The position numbers and the translations under genes are program-made. The notes under the pieces are model-generated. The model worked only from the letters and a program-made list of their open reading frames with translations, searched no databases and was not told the origin of the DNA. A stretch of DNA of 6,300 nt from Myxococcales bacterium (GTDB taxonomy: Bacteria > Myxococcota_A > Polyangia > Nannocystales > Nannocystaceae), in the NCBI GenBank assembly GCA_020431135.1, contig JAGQIT010000583.1, positions 1-6,300 on the forward strand, written 5' to 3'. Positions 1 to 5,414 of this stretch are shown one piece after another (positions within the stretch are counted from its first letter, which is position 1; each line of letters opens with the position of its first letter).

Positions 1-1138
1 CGCGGTAGCCGACCGGGAGGAGGCGGGCGAGCGACGCGAGGACCGGAGCCCCGCTCGCCGGTCCGAGGAGCGGATCCTCGGCGAGGCAGCGCCGCTGGAG
101 CTCGTGGAGCTGGCCGCGTGCGAGGGCCTCGAGGAGCCCCTGGTCGCGTGCCTGGAGGCGATCGGCCGCGTCGTCGGGGAGGCGCGGTCGGCCGTAGGCG
201 GGGCCGCAGTGGCCGAGCTCGGCGACCGCGATCCAGAGGACGCGGAGCTCGTCGAGGTCGACCTCGAGGGACGCGTAGAGCTCGTCGACCGCGACGCTCT
301 GCTCGCCGACGAGGAGCGCCGCTTGCCCGCAGAGGAGCGGGAGGATCGGCGGGGCGGCGTCGCCGTAGAGGTAGCGGACGAGGATCGCCGCGAGCTCGAC
401 GCTGACGGCTCCGCGGTGGCGGATCTCCTCCTGGAGGAGCCAGGGGTGGCGCTCGCAGAGGCGATCGATCCGGCGGCGATCGGCGGCGACCGGTCCGAGC
501 GGCGTGTCGAAGTCCTTGGCGGTCGCGGCGAAGGGGACGAGGCCCGGCTGCGGATCGGCGCCGACGATCACGATCGCGTCGAGCTCATCCGCGGGCGGGA
601 GCTCGACGAGGGTCGCCGCGAGGATCGACGCCGCCCGCTCGAAGGGCTGGTGGGGGATCAGCACGCCGGCGAGCGGCGAGCCCGGGGCGAGGCGGCGGCG
701 AGCGGGGCCGAGGAGCTCGCCGAGGAGCTCCGCGAGCGCCTCGGGATCGCCAGGGTAGAGGACGTCGGCGAAGGCCGGCGGCCGCCGGGGGGCGTCGACG
801 AAGGCGCGGTGGAGGGCGGCCCAGCGCCGCCGGAACGAGTCGTCGTCGAGGAGGCCGGCGGCGCCGAGGTCGTCGATGAGCCCCTCGATCGCCTCGCGGT
901 CGAAGGCCTCGCGGCCGCTGAAGAGGAGCGAGTGGCGGATCTGGGCGGCGCTCCGGGTGCCGTCGAGGAGATCGAGGAGGGGCCCGACCTCGGCCGGCAG
1001 GGCGACCGGCTCGGCGACGCCCTGGGGATCGCGGAGGACGAGGAGCGCCTCGCCGTCGCGCTCGAGGTGGTGACGATCGAGGCGGCGGAGCTTCGGCCGC
1101 TGCACCCCGGGATCCGCTGCGCGCGTCATCGGTCTCAT
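1..1138 (-). CDS. MEMO-family (AmmeMemoRadiSam system protein B-like) protein, divergent, 3' end outside window
   Basis: An uninterrupted minus-strand frame runs from ATG at 1138 off the left edge (379 codons seen). The C-terminal half reads as the MEMO1/AmrB fold, which is related to class III extradiol dioxygenases. Recognisable blocks are IPHQPF (residues 161-166, the family's 'APHxGF' site), KDFDTPLGPV (208-217), LPLLCG (266-271) and ELGHCGPAYG (307-316, the family's 'DLxHxGPxFGD' site). About 25 residues seem to be missing at the C-terminus. Residues about 30-100 (DGTRSAAQI, then a helical stretch ending GLIDDLGAAGLLD) look like the PqqD/winged-helix-like N-terminal extension seen in bacterial members. 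Two usual histidines are absent: 'GxSH' is GADP (193-196) and 'HSxE' is VSVE (245-248). The ATG overlaps the upstream gene's stop as ATGA. An in-frame ATG at 1129 lies 9 nt after GGGTGA and is a possible alternative start. Family membership is fairly sure. Catalytic function is unknown and may be lost. Confidence 0.75.
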   Translation of the reverse strand, partial: MRPMTRAADPGVQRPKLRRLDRHHLERDGEALLVLRDPQGVAEPVALPAEVGPLLDLLDGTRSAAQIRHSLLFSGREAFDREAIEGLIDDLGAAGLLDDDSFRRRWAALHRAFVDAPRRPPAFADVLYPGDPEALAELLGELLGPARRRLAPGSPLAGVLIPHQPFERAASILAATLVELPPADELDAIVIVGADPQPGLVPFAATAKDFDTPLGPVAADRRRIDRLCERHPWLLQEEIRHRGAVSVELAAILVRYLYGDAAPPILPLLCGQAALLVGEQSVAVDELYASLEVDLDELRVLWIAVAELGHCGPAYGRPRLPDDAADRLQARDQGLLEALARGQLHELQRRCLAEDPLLGPASGAPVLASLARLLPVGYR

Positions 1139-2274
1139 TCACCCTGGTCGATCGAACATGTCCTTCCGGGCGCGACCTGACGGAGCGTGTCGGCGACCGG
1201 GGCGCGGAGCGCCGGGAGATCGACCGCGACCTGGCAGAGGCCGACGATCACCGGCTCGGGGGGGGCGCCGCCGGCCGCCCGCACCGCGTCGACGAGGCGG
1301 CGGACGACCTCGGGATCGCCGGCGGTCTCGAGGGCCTTGGCGACCGCCGCGATCCCCCGCGGCGCGCCGCCGAGCGCGTAGATCTCGGCCTCGCTGAGAT
1401 CGTCACCCGCGACGAGCGACACGCCGAGGCTGTTGCTCCCGTAGTTGACGACCGCGAGGTCGCGGACCGCGTCGCTGTCGATCGCGCTGGCGATGACCTG
1501 CACCGGGGCGGTGCCCGCCGCGACCGTCGTCGCCGGCGTGAAGCTCCCCGCGCCGTCCCCCAGGTAGAGGGCCAGGAGGCCCTCGGCGTCGCGGGCGACG
1601 ACGACGTCCAGCTCGCCGTCGCCGTCGACGTCCGTGAGCGCCAGACCGGCGCCGGTCTCGATCATCGCCGACGTCGCCTCGGCGAAGACCCCGTCCGTGT
1701 TCTGGAGGGTGACGAGCTCGGCGAGGCCGGGCATCTCGCCGATGAGGCGGAGGCCGACGATGTCCTCCTCGGGCCCGCCGACGACGTCGCCAGCGGCCGC
1801 CGCCACGTAGCTGCTCCCCTCGTCATAGGGCAGCGGCGTGAGCGTGCCGCTGCCGTCGTTCATCAGGACGTAGAGGCCAGCGTTGGTCGCCGCGACGATG
1901 TCGCGGAAGCCGTCGCCGTCGCTGTCGACCGTCGTCAGGTCGCCGACCTGCGTGCCCATCAGGTACTCGCCCTCGAGCTTGAAGCACAGCTCGTCCATGT
2001 CTGCGCAGGGCTCGACATCGCCGGTCGTCGTGGTCGTCGTCGTGGTTGTGGTGGTGGTGGTGGTGGTGGTGGTCGTCGTCGTCGCCGTCTCGCTGTCGGT
2101 CTCGGAGGTCGTCGACGTGCTCGTCGACGTGCTCGTCGACGTGCTCGTCGAGGTCGTCGCGGTCTCGGTCGACATCATCATGTCGTCGCCGCAGCCGTTG
2201 CCGCACCCAGCGATGACACAGAGACCGAAGACCGCGCAGCTCAGCAGGTTATGAAGGCTAATACAAGTGCGCAT
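1135..2274 (-). CDS. FG-GAP/VCBS-repeat lipoprotein with Thr/Ser-rich linker
   Basis: A 379-residue predicted lipoprotein. The N-terminus has a hydrophobic core (residues 10-23) and lipobox IAGC with Cys24 as the lipidation site. Residues 35-84 form a low-complexity tether: alternating Ser-Thr, then a run of 20 Thr (65-84). The globular part starts near Cys90 and carries FG-GAP/VCBS beta-propeller motifs with DxDxDG calcium-type loops at 117-122 (DSDGDG) and 215-220 (DVDGDG). A weaker third lies at 266-272 (DSDAVRD), and a degenerate fourth follows (GIAAVAKALETAGDPEVV). The last ~70 residues lose the repeat pattern and look helical. Three or four repeats are fewer than a closed seven-bladed propeller needs, so it may be a short or oligomeric form. 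The role is probably surface binding, but no ligand can be named. No strong ribosome-binding site precedes the ATG (only a weak AGAG). Its stop overlaps the MEMO-like gene's start, indicating an operon with coupled translation. Confidence 0.88.
   Translation of the reverse strand: MRTCISLHNLLSCAVFGLCVIAGCGNGCGDDMMMSTETATTSTSTSTSTSTSTSTTSETDSETATTTTTTTTTTTTTTTTTTTTGDVEPCADMDELCFKLEGEYLMGTQVGDLTTVDSDGDGFRDIVAATNAGLYVLMNDGSGTLTPLPYDEGSSYVAAAAGDVVGGPEEDIVGLRLIGEMPGLAELVTLQNTDGVFAEATSAMIETGAGLALTDVDGDGELDVVVARDAEGLLALYLGDGAGSFTPATTVAAGTAPVQVIASAIDSDAVRDLAVVNYGSNSLGVSLVAGDDLSEAEIYALGGAPRGIAAVAKALETAGDPEVVRRLVDAVRAAGGAPPEPVIVGLCQVAVDLPALRAPVADTLRQVAPGRTCSIDQGE
2010..2165. repeat. Low-complexity trinucleotide and 12-bp tandem repeats encoding a Thr/Ser linker
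   Basis: On the plus strand, 2023-2082 is twenty consecutive GGT/CGT/TGT triplets, including eight GGT in a row at 2050-2073. Read on the minus strand they are ACC/ACG/ACA threonine codons. At 2111-2146 the 12-mer GTCGACGTGCTC is repeated three times without change, followed by a diverged copy, encoding alternating Ser and Thr. All units are multiples of three, so copy-number changes would alter linker length without shifting the frame. The tract lies inside the FG-GAP lipoprotein gene. Confidence 0.9.
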
Positions 2275-2294
2275 GTTCGCTCTACTCGGCGACT

Positions 2295-2323
2295 ATCGTA
2301 GCCCAAAGCGGCGCCGCTTCTCA
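2295..2323 (-). promoter_or_regulatory. Candidate promoter for the FG-GAP lipoprotein / MEMO-like operon
   Basis: On the minus strand a TGAGAA (-35-like, 2323-2318, 4 of 6 matches to TTGACA) and a TACGAT (-10-like, 2300-2295, 4 of 6 matches to TATAAT) are separated by 17 bp. Transcription would begin near 2288, giving a leader of about 14 nt. The two boxes are weak and were picked by eye in a 94-bp region, so this is tentative. The spacer would contain most of the 14-bp palindrome. Confidence 0.25.
2306..2319. promoter_or_regulatory. 14-bp perfect palindrome between divergent lipoprotein genes (candidate operator)
   Basis: AAGCGGCGCCGCTT equals its own reverse complement over all 14 bases. 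It sits in the 94-bp gap between the two divergent start codons, 31 bp from the minus-strand ATG and 49 bp from the plus-strand ATG. A dimeric regulator bound here could affect both genes. A GC-rich palindrome can also arise by chance in such DNA. No regulator gene is present in the window to support the assignment. Confidence 0.4.
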
Positions 2324-2342
2324 TACTGGACGCCGGCCTCTT

Positions 2343-2351
2343 TGATACACT
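2343..2351 (+). promoter_or_regulatory. Candidate extended -10 promoter for the Cys-rich lipoprotein gene
   Basis: TGATACACT contains the extended -10 TG plus TACACT (4 of 6 to TATAAT). No good -35 hexamer lies at the expected distance, which is tolerated in extended -10 promoters. Transcription would start near 2358, leaving a leader of only about 11 nt with no Shine-Dalgarno sequence. The call is tentative. Confidence 0.25.
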
Positions 2352-2368
2352 GCACGTCTACGTTGCAG

Positions 2369-3649
2369 ATGCTGCGCCCGGCTCCGCTCCTCCTAGTGAC
2401 ATCGCTCTGCGGCCTCGCCCTTGCGAGCTGCTTCACGGGCGACGCCGCCCTCAACCTTCCGTGCGAGTCAAAGGCCGACTGCGGCCTCGACCACGCCTGT
2501 GTCCAGGGCTACTGCGTCGCGCCGGGGACCGAGCCCTGCGGCAACGGCGTGATCAACTCCAACGAGGAGTGCGACGACGGCGAGCAGAACGGCGCCGGGA
2601 GCTGCACGCCGATGTGCACCCTGCCGACCTGCGGCGACGCCTTCGTCAGCGACGGCGAGGCCTGCGACGACGGCCCCGACGGCTCGAAGACCTGCACGCC
2701 GGCGTGCGCCGCCAACGTCTGCGGCGACGGCCACGTCGGCGCCGACGAGGAGTGCGACAACGGCGAGAGCAACGGCGTCGAGGGGCCCTGCTCCGCCGAC
2801 TGCACCGTCAACGCCTGCGGCGACGGCTTCATGGCCGACGACGAGGAGTGCGACGACGGCCAGGCCAACGCGGCCGAGGCGATGTGCACCCCCGTGTGCA
2901 CGGTCAACGTCTGCGGCGACGGCTACGAGGCCGCGAGCGAGGGCTGCGACAGCGACGACCGCGACGTCTGCACCGAGGCCTGCGAGTTCGTCTTCTTCAG
3001 CGACGACGTCGACGCCGGGATCGGCGGCTGGACCCACAACCTCGACCAGCAGCCGGCGCCCAACCAGTTCTGCGACCCCCCCGACGTCACGATCCACTGC
3101 GCCGCCGACCAGTGGATCCGCACCTCGGTGAGCAACCTCGCCAACCACCCCGACGGCGGCGACTCGACCTTCGCCTGGTACAGCGGCGATCTCTCCGACG
3201 TCCAGGGCCCGATGACCGCCCGCCTGGTGTCGCCGGAGATCGACCTGACGGGCGCGGCCGCGCCGATCACCCTGTCCTTCTTCCACCTCTACGACTTCAA
3301 GGACATCGGCGAGCCCAACTCCTACGGCGACGGCGCGATCGTCGAGGTCTCGGTCGACGGCGGGCCGTGGGAGCAGCTCGCGCTCCCGGGCTACACCGCG
3401 ACGATCAACGACCCGGGCAACTGCCTCGAGCTCACGGCCCCGGAGAACCCGCTCCTCGGCCTCGACGCCTTCGTCGGCACGACCAACACCTGGCTCGGCG
3501 AGAGCGGCTCCCTCGACGCCTACGCCGGCGCGAAGATCCGCCTCGGCTTCACGATTAGCTCCGACTGCGCGGCGTACGCGACGACCTTCGACCAGCCCGT
3601 CGAGTGGTACGTCGACAACGTCACGATCGTCGGCGGGCGCCAGAAGTAG
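2369..3649 (+). CDS. DUF4215 (Myxococcus cysteine-rich repeat) lipoprotein with C-terminal jelly-roll-like domain
   Basis: A predicted 426-residue outer-surface lipoprotein. The ATG at 2369 was chosen over an in-frame ATG at 2267 because it places a proper signal peptide first: hydrophobic residues 6-19 and lipobox LASC with Cys21. The upstream start would overlap the divergent gene and bury the signal. After a short Cys-rich piece (Cys32, 38, 44, 49) come five CGDG/CGNG-type repeats starting at Cys57, 88, 118, 150 and 182. Each is about 30 residues with a CGxG...ECDDG...C...C pattern; the fifth is degenerate. These match the DUF4215 repeat abundant in myxobacterial secreted proteins. Residues ~208-426 begin FFSDDVDAG and end EWYVDNVTIVGG, the pattern of a beta-sandwich/jelly-roll ending in 'WYxDNV', as in MAM-like or M6-peptidase C-terminal domains. 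No protease motif is present. The likely role is adhesion or surface binding; the ligand is unknown. No clear Shine-Dalgarno sequence is visible. Confidence 0.88.
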   Translation: MLRPAPLLLVTSLCGLALASCFTGDAALNLPCESKADCGLDHACVQGYCVAPGTEPCGNGVINSNEECDDGEQNGAGSCTPMCTLPTCGDAFVSDGEACDDGPDGSKTCTPACAANVCGDGHVGADEECDNGESNGVEGPCSADCTVNACGDGFMADDEECDDGQANAAEAMCTPVCTVNVCGDGYEAASEGCDSDDRDVCTEACEFVFFSDDVDAGIGGWTHNLDQQPAPNQFCDPPDVTIHCAADQWIRTSVSNLANHPDGGDSTFAWYSGDLSDVQGPMTARLVSPEIDLTGAAAPITLSFFHLYDFKDIGEPNSYGDGAIVEVSVDGGPWEQLALPGYTATINDPGNCLELTAPENPLLGLDAFVGTTNTWLGESGSLDAYAGAKIRLGFTISSDCAAYATTFDQPVEWYVDNVTIVGGRQK

Positions 3650-3671
3650 CGGCGACCGGGCGAGCGCGGGC

Positions 3672-4376
3672 TCAGGCCGCCGGCGGCAGGCCGACCGCCG
3701 CGCGCCACGACGGCGTGCGGACGCCGCGGATCAGCAGCCAGCCGCAGAAGGCGAGCTCGGCGACCAGCGGCAGCGCGTAGGCCGGGGCGACGGCGGGCGC
3801 GAGCTCCGGGGCGACGACGCGGAGCGTGCTGCCGACGAAGTAGACGAGGCCGGAGAGCCCGAGCGCCGCGCCGATCGCCCGCGGCATGAACCCCGCGCGG
3901 TAGACCAGCGCGCCGACGAGCACGCAGTTGATCGCGAAGAAGAGGAGGCCGAGGTCGTAGCCGACGCCGTGGGCCTCGAGGAAGGCGGCCGCCAGCGGAT
4001 CGCCCCTGCCGGCGAAGCTCGCGGCGAGGAGCAGGTTGAGGAGGTTGATCCCGAGGATCGCCGCCTGCGCCAGGCGGAAGGCCATCGCCATCATCGACAG
4101 GACGCGGCTGACCGGGCGCAGGAGGAAGAAGAGGAGCACCCCGAGCGCGACGTCGGCGAGGGCCATCAGCGCGTCGCCCATGACGCTCAGGCGGAAGGGG
4201 AGCTCGGCGGCGACGAGGTTGGCGACGGTCTGGCTCGGGTCGCCGGCGACCGCGATCGGGCCGCGGACGAGCGCCTCGCCGCCGACGCCGGCGACGATGA
4301 TCACGAGGTAGAGGAGGCCCGCGACGCGGGCGACGGCGACGGGGCGGCGGAGGGTCGAGGTCGAGGTCATTGTCAT
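3672..4376 (-). CDS. DUF4386 family membrane protein
   Basis: A 234-residue integral membrane protein with about six hydrophobic segments: ~15-36, 62-86, 91-120, 137-160, 165-182 and 197-217. The order of motifs fits DUF4386: ARVAGLLYLVIIVAG at the first helix, then FRLSVMGDALMALADVALGV, LLRPVSR between helices 2 and 3, FRLAQAAILGINLLNLL in helix 3, and AFLEAHGVGYDLGL before helix 4. Family function is not established. The ATG at 4376 is preceded by AAGGA eight bases upstream (4385-4389), which decides it over the in-frame ATG at 4370. It lies 34 bp downstream of the SDR-like gene on the same strand, so the two are probably co-transcribed. Its stop faces the stop of the Cys-rich lipoprotein gene across 22 bp, with no clear terminator hairpin plus T-run between them. 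Confidence 0.88.
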   Translation of the reverse strand: MTMTSTSTLRRPVAVARVAGLLYLVIIVAGVGGEALVRGPIAVAGDPSQTVANLVAAELPFRLSVMGDALMALADVALGVLLFFLLRPVSRVLSMMAMAFRLAQAAILGINLLNLLLAASFAGRGDPLAAAFLEAHGVGYDLGLLFFAINCVLVGALVYRAGFMPRAIGAALGLSGLVYFVGSTLRVVAPELAPAVAPAYALPLVAELAFCGWLLIRGVRTPSWRAAVGLPPAA

Positions 4377-4384
4377 GGTTCGGA

Positions 4385-4389
4385 TCCTT
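4385..4389 (-). promoter_or_regulatory. Ribosome-binding site of the DUF4386 gene
   Basis: The minus strand reads AGAAGGATCCGAACC then ATG. AAGGA with an 8-base spacer is a good Shine-Dalgarno sequence and supports the start at 4376. It lies in the 34-bp gap after the SDR gene's stop, so the downstream gene has its own initiation site rather than depending on overlap. Confidence 0.7.
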
Positions 4390-4410
4390 CTTCGCTCGGG
4401 GAGGCGCTGC

Positions 4411-5157
4411 TCAGCCGGCGAGGCCGAGCTGCGCGGCGTCGGCGTGGCGGCGCGCCGACGCGGTCTCGCGGCCGCAGATCGCCGGCGCCTCGCGGACGAG
4501 CGCGTCGTCCTCGAGCGCGGCGACCATGAAGAGGCCGAAGTCGATCCGCCGGGTGCGGTTGCTGGCGAGGATCGGGTCGCCGACGTGGCGGCTCCACACC
4601 GGCAGGCCCTGGCTCTCGCCCTCCTCGAGATCGCTGCCGCGGACCACCGTCCAGCGGCGATCGCTGGCGAAGATGCGGTCCGTCGCCGCCACCTGATCGT
4701 CGAGGTCGACGACGCGGAGGAGCCGGCCGATCGCGCCGAAGAGGCGGACGAAGAGGCGCAGCGTCCACGGGTAGACGTCCTCGCCGTCGCGGCTGATGTG
4801 CCAGCCGCACGAGAAGACGAGGCGGGCGTCCGGCGCCGCGAGGTCGAGGACGGCCTGGGCCGTGCCCGAGGCGTAGCGCTCGACGCCCCAGGGGACGAGC
4901 ACGGTGAGGACGCCGTCGCAGCCGGCGACGGCCCGACGGATGACCTCGCGGTCGTCGGTCCGCCCGGGGACGACGGTGATCCGGCCGGCGAAGCGCTCGA
5001 GCTTGGCGACGCTCTCCGGGCGGCAGACGCCGACGACCTCGTAGCCGCGCTCGAGCGCGTGCTCGATCATGTACTGCCCGAGCCTCCCGGAGGCGCCGAT
5101 GATGCAGACTCGGTGGATCGTGCGACGGGTGCGACTCGTGCGATTCGTGCGGTGCAT
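4411..5157 (-). CDS. NAD(P)H-binding atypical short-chain dehydrogenase/NmrA-like protein
   Basis: A 248-residue Rossmann-fold protein. Strand 1 and the dinucleotide loop read VCIIGASGRLGQ (residues 17-28; GxxGxxG at 21-27). The second strand ends VVGVCRP with Arg46, the position that often favours NADP(H). Later elements fit the PF13460 NAD(P)H-binding family: GRTDDREVIRRAVAGCDGVLTVL, then ARLVFSCG, then WTVVRGSDL. The classical SDR Tyr-x3-Lys catalytic pair is not apparent at the usual place, consistent with an atypical or regulatory SDR; the substrate is unknown. The residues before the Rossmann core are unusual: a basic HRT/NRT/SRT/RRT repeat (2-13) encoded by 9-bp repeats. The start is well supported by GAGGAG seven bases upstream. 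It precedes the DUF4386 gene by 34 bp, most likely in one operon. Confidence 0.87.
   Translation of the reverse strand: MHRTNRTSRTRRTIHRVCIIGASGRLGQYMIEHALERGYEVVGVCRPESVAKLERFAGRITVVPGRTDDREVIRRAVAGCDGVLTVLVPWGVERYASGTAQAVLDLAAPDARLVFSCGWHISRDGEDVYPWTLRLFVRLFGAIGRLLRVVDLDDQVAATDRIFASDRRWTVVRGSDLEEGESQGLPVWSRHVGDPILASNRTRRIDFGLFMVAALEDDALVREAPAICGRETASARRHADAAQLGLAG
5115..5157 (-). repeat. 9-bp tandem repeats at the 5' end of the SDR gene
   Basis: On the plus strand, near-identical 9-mers GTGCGACGG, GTGCGACTC, GTGCGATTC and GTGCGGTGC follow one another. On the coding strand they give successive xRT tripeptides (HRT, NRT, SRT, RRT) just after the initiator Met. No conserved family element is recognised here. 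It looks like a short in-frame expansion. Confidence 0.7.
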
Positions 5158-5164
5158 GCCTTCT

Positions 5165-5170
5165 CTCCTC
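5165..5170 (-). promoter_or_regulatory. Strong ribosome-binding site of the SDR gene
   Basis: The minus strand reads GAGGAG, then AGAAGGC, then ATG at 5157. This is a near-ideal Shine-Dalgarno sequence at 7 nt spacing and fixes the start. Confidence 0.8.
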
Positions 5171-5175
5171 TGTTT

Positions 5176-5191
5176 GGGCCGGTCTCGGCCC
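5176..5191 (-). promoter_or_regulatory. GC hairpin in the 5' leader of the SDR-DUF4386 operon
   Basis: The minus-strand RNA would contain GGGCCG, loop AGAC, CGGCCC: a perfect 6-bp all-GC stem with a 4-nt loop. It ends 5 nt before the GAGGAG ribosome-binding site. It could influence translation initiation or leader stability. There is no following U-run, so it is not a canonical intrinsic terminator. Whether it is functional is not known. Confidence 0.35.
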
Positions 5192-5243
5192 CTCGACGCC
5201 TGTGGTTGTAGCCCCGCAAAACCGCATGAAACACTCCGAGAAT

Positions 5244-5249
5244 TGGCAA
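5244..5249 (-). promoter_or_regulatory. Candidate -35 element of the SDR-DUF4386 operon
   Basis: TTGCCA on the minus strand matches TTGACA at 5 of 6 positions and sits about 90 bp upstream of the SDR start. No convincing -10 box follows at 16-18 bp (the sequence there is around TGCGGT), so promoter identity is weak. The surrounding 5205-5280 stretch is visibly less GC-rich than the genes on either side, as expected for a promoter region. Confidence 0.25.
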
Positions 5250-5253
5250 GTCA

Positions 5254-5273
5254 CCCATACGTAATCGCATGGG
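5254..5273. promoter_or_regulatory. 20-bp imperfect palindrome upstream of the SDR gene (candidate operator)
   Basis: The arms CCCATACG and CGCATGGG flank TAAT. The left arm and the reverse complement of the right arm agree at 7 of 8 positions. The site is ~97 bp upstream of the SDR start codon, just upstream of the TTGCCA candidate -35. Size and symmetry fit a dimeric regulator of the TetR/MarR/LysR kind. No regulator gene is in the window. Confidence 0.4.
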
Positions 5274-5370
5274 AGATTCTGTGCGCGACTTCGCGCCGGC
5301 CCGCGCTCGCTCAGGCGTCGCGGGGGCGCGCTCGCGTCGAAGTCGGCGTCCTCAACGAGGATGGCCAAAG

Positions 5371-5409
5371 GAGCAGGTGATCAAGCGCGCCCTCGGCTCG
5401 AGCAGGTGA
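5371..5409. repeat. 10-bp direct repeat GAGCAGGTGA
   Basis: GAGCAGGTGA occurs at 5371-5380 and again, identically, at 5400-5409, with start-to-start spacing of 29 bp (nearly three helical turns). Both copies are in the non-coding gap between the TPR-protein gene and the SDR operon. They may be binding half-sites or the residue of a small duplication. Confidence 0.55.
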
Positions 5410-5414
5410 CGCGC

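Noticed and set aside
585..1142. Minus-strand 185-codon frame
   Set aside because: Pro/Arg-rich out-of-frame shadow of the MEMO-like gene.
104..1180. Long plus-strand open frame (358 codons) over the left region
   Set aside because: It is antisense to the MEMO-like gene. Its product is almost all Glu, Asp, Arg, Gly and Ala, as expected from the reverse of high-GC codons, while the opposite frame shows real family motifs.
1883..2254. Plus-strand frame containing a poly-valine run
   Set aside because: It is the reverse-strand reading of the threonine tract. It has no domain and no ribosome-binding site.
2267..2368. Longer N-terminus for the Cys-rich lipoprotein starting at 2267
   Set aside because: It would overlap the divergent gene, bury the lipoprotein signal peptide behind a basic 34-residue segment, and lacks a ribosome-binding site.
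2468..3286. Minus-strand 272-codon frame opposite the Cys-rich lipoprotein
   Set aside because: Val/Ala/Gly repetitive antisense shadow; the plus strand has clear DUF4215 repeats and a signal peptide.
3676..3687. 12-bp palindrome GCCGCCGGCGGC near the convergent gene ends
   Set aside because: It lies inside the last codons of the DUF4386 gene (Pro-Pro-Ala-Ala) and has no T-run. It is likely a by-product of GC-rich codons and is not a supported terminator.
3969..4529. Plus-strand 186-codon frame opposite the DUF4386 gene
   Set aside because: Charged low-complexity antisense product; the minus strand encodes a clear six-helix membrane protein.
4373..5368. Minus-strand 331-codon frame crossing the SDR gene, and the plus-strand 4375-5211 frame
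   Set aside because: Both are out-of-frame shadows with Arg/Pro- or Asp/Glu-rich products. The SDR frame has a Rossmann motif and a strong ribosome-binding site.
5069..5380. Plus-strand 103-codon frame in the intergenic region, and a 25-codon frame at 5361-5438
   Set aside because: The first is partly antisense to the SDR gene. Neither has recognisable domains or high-GC codon preference across its length.
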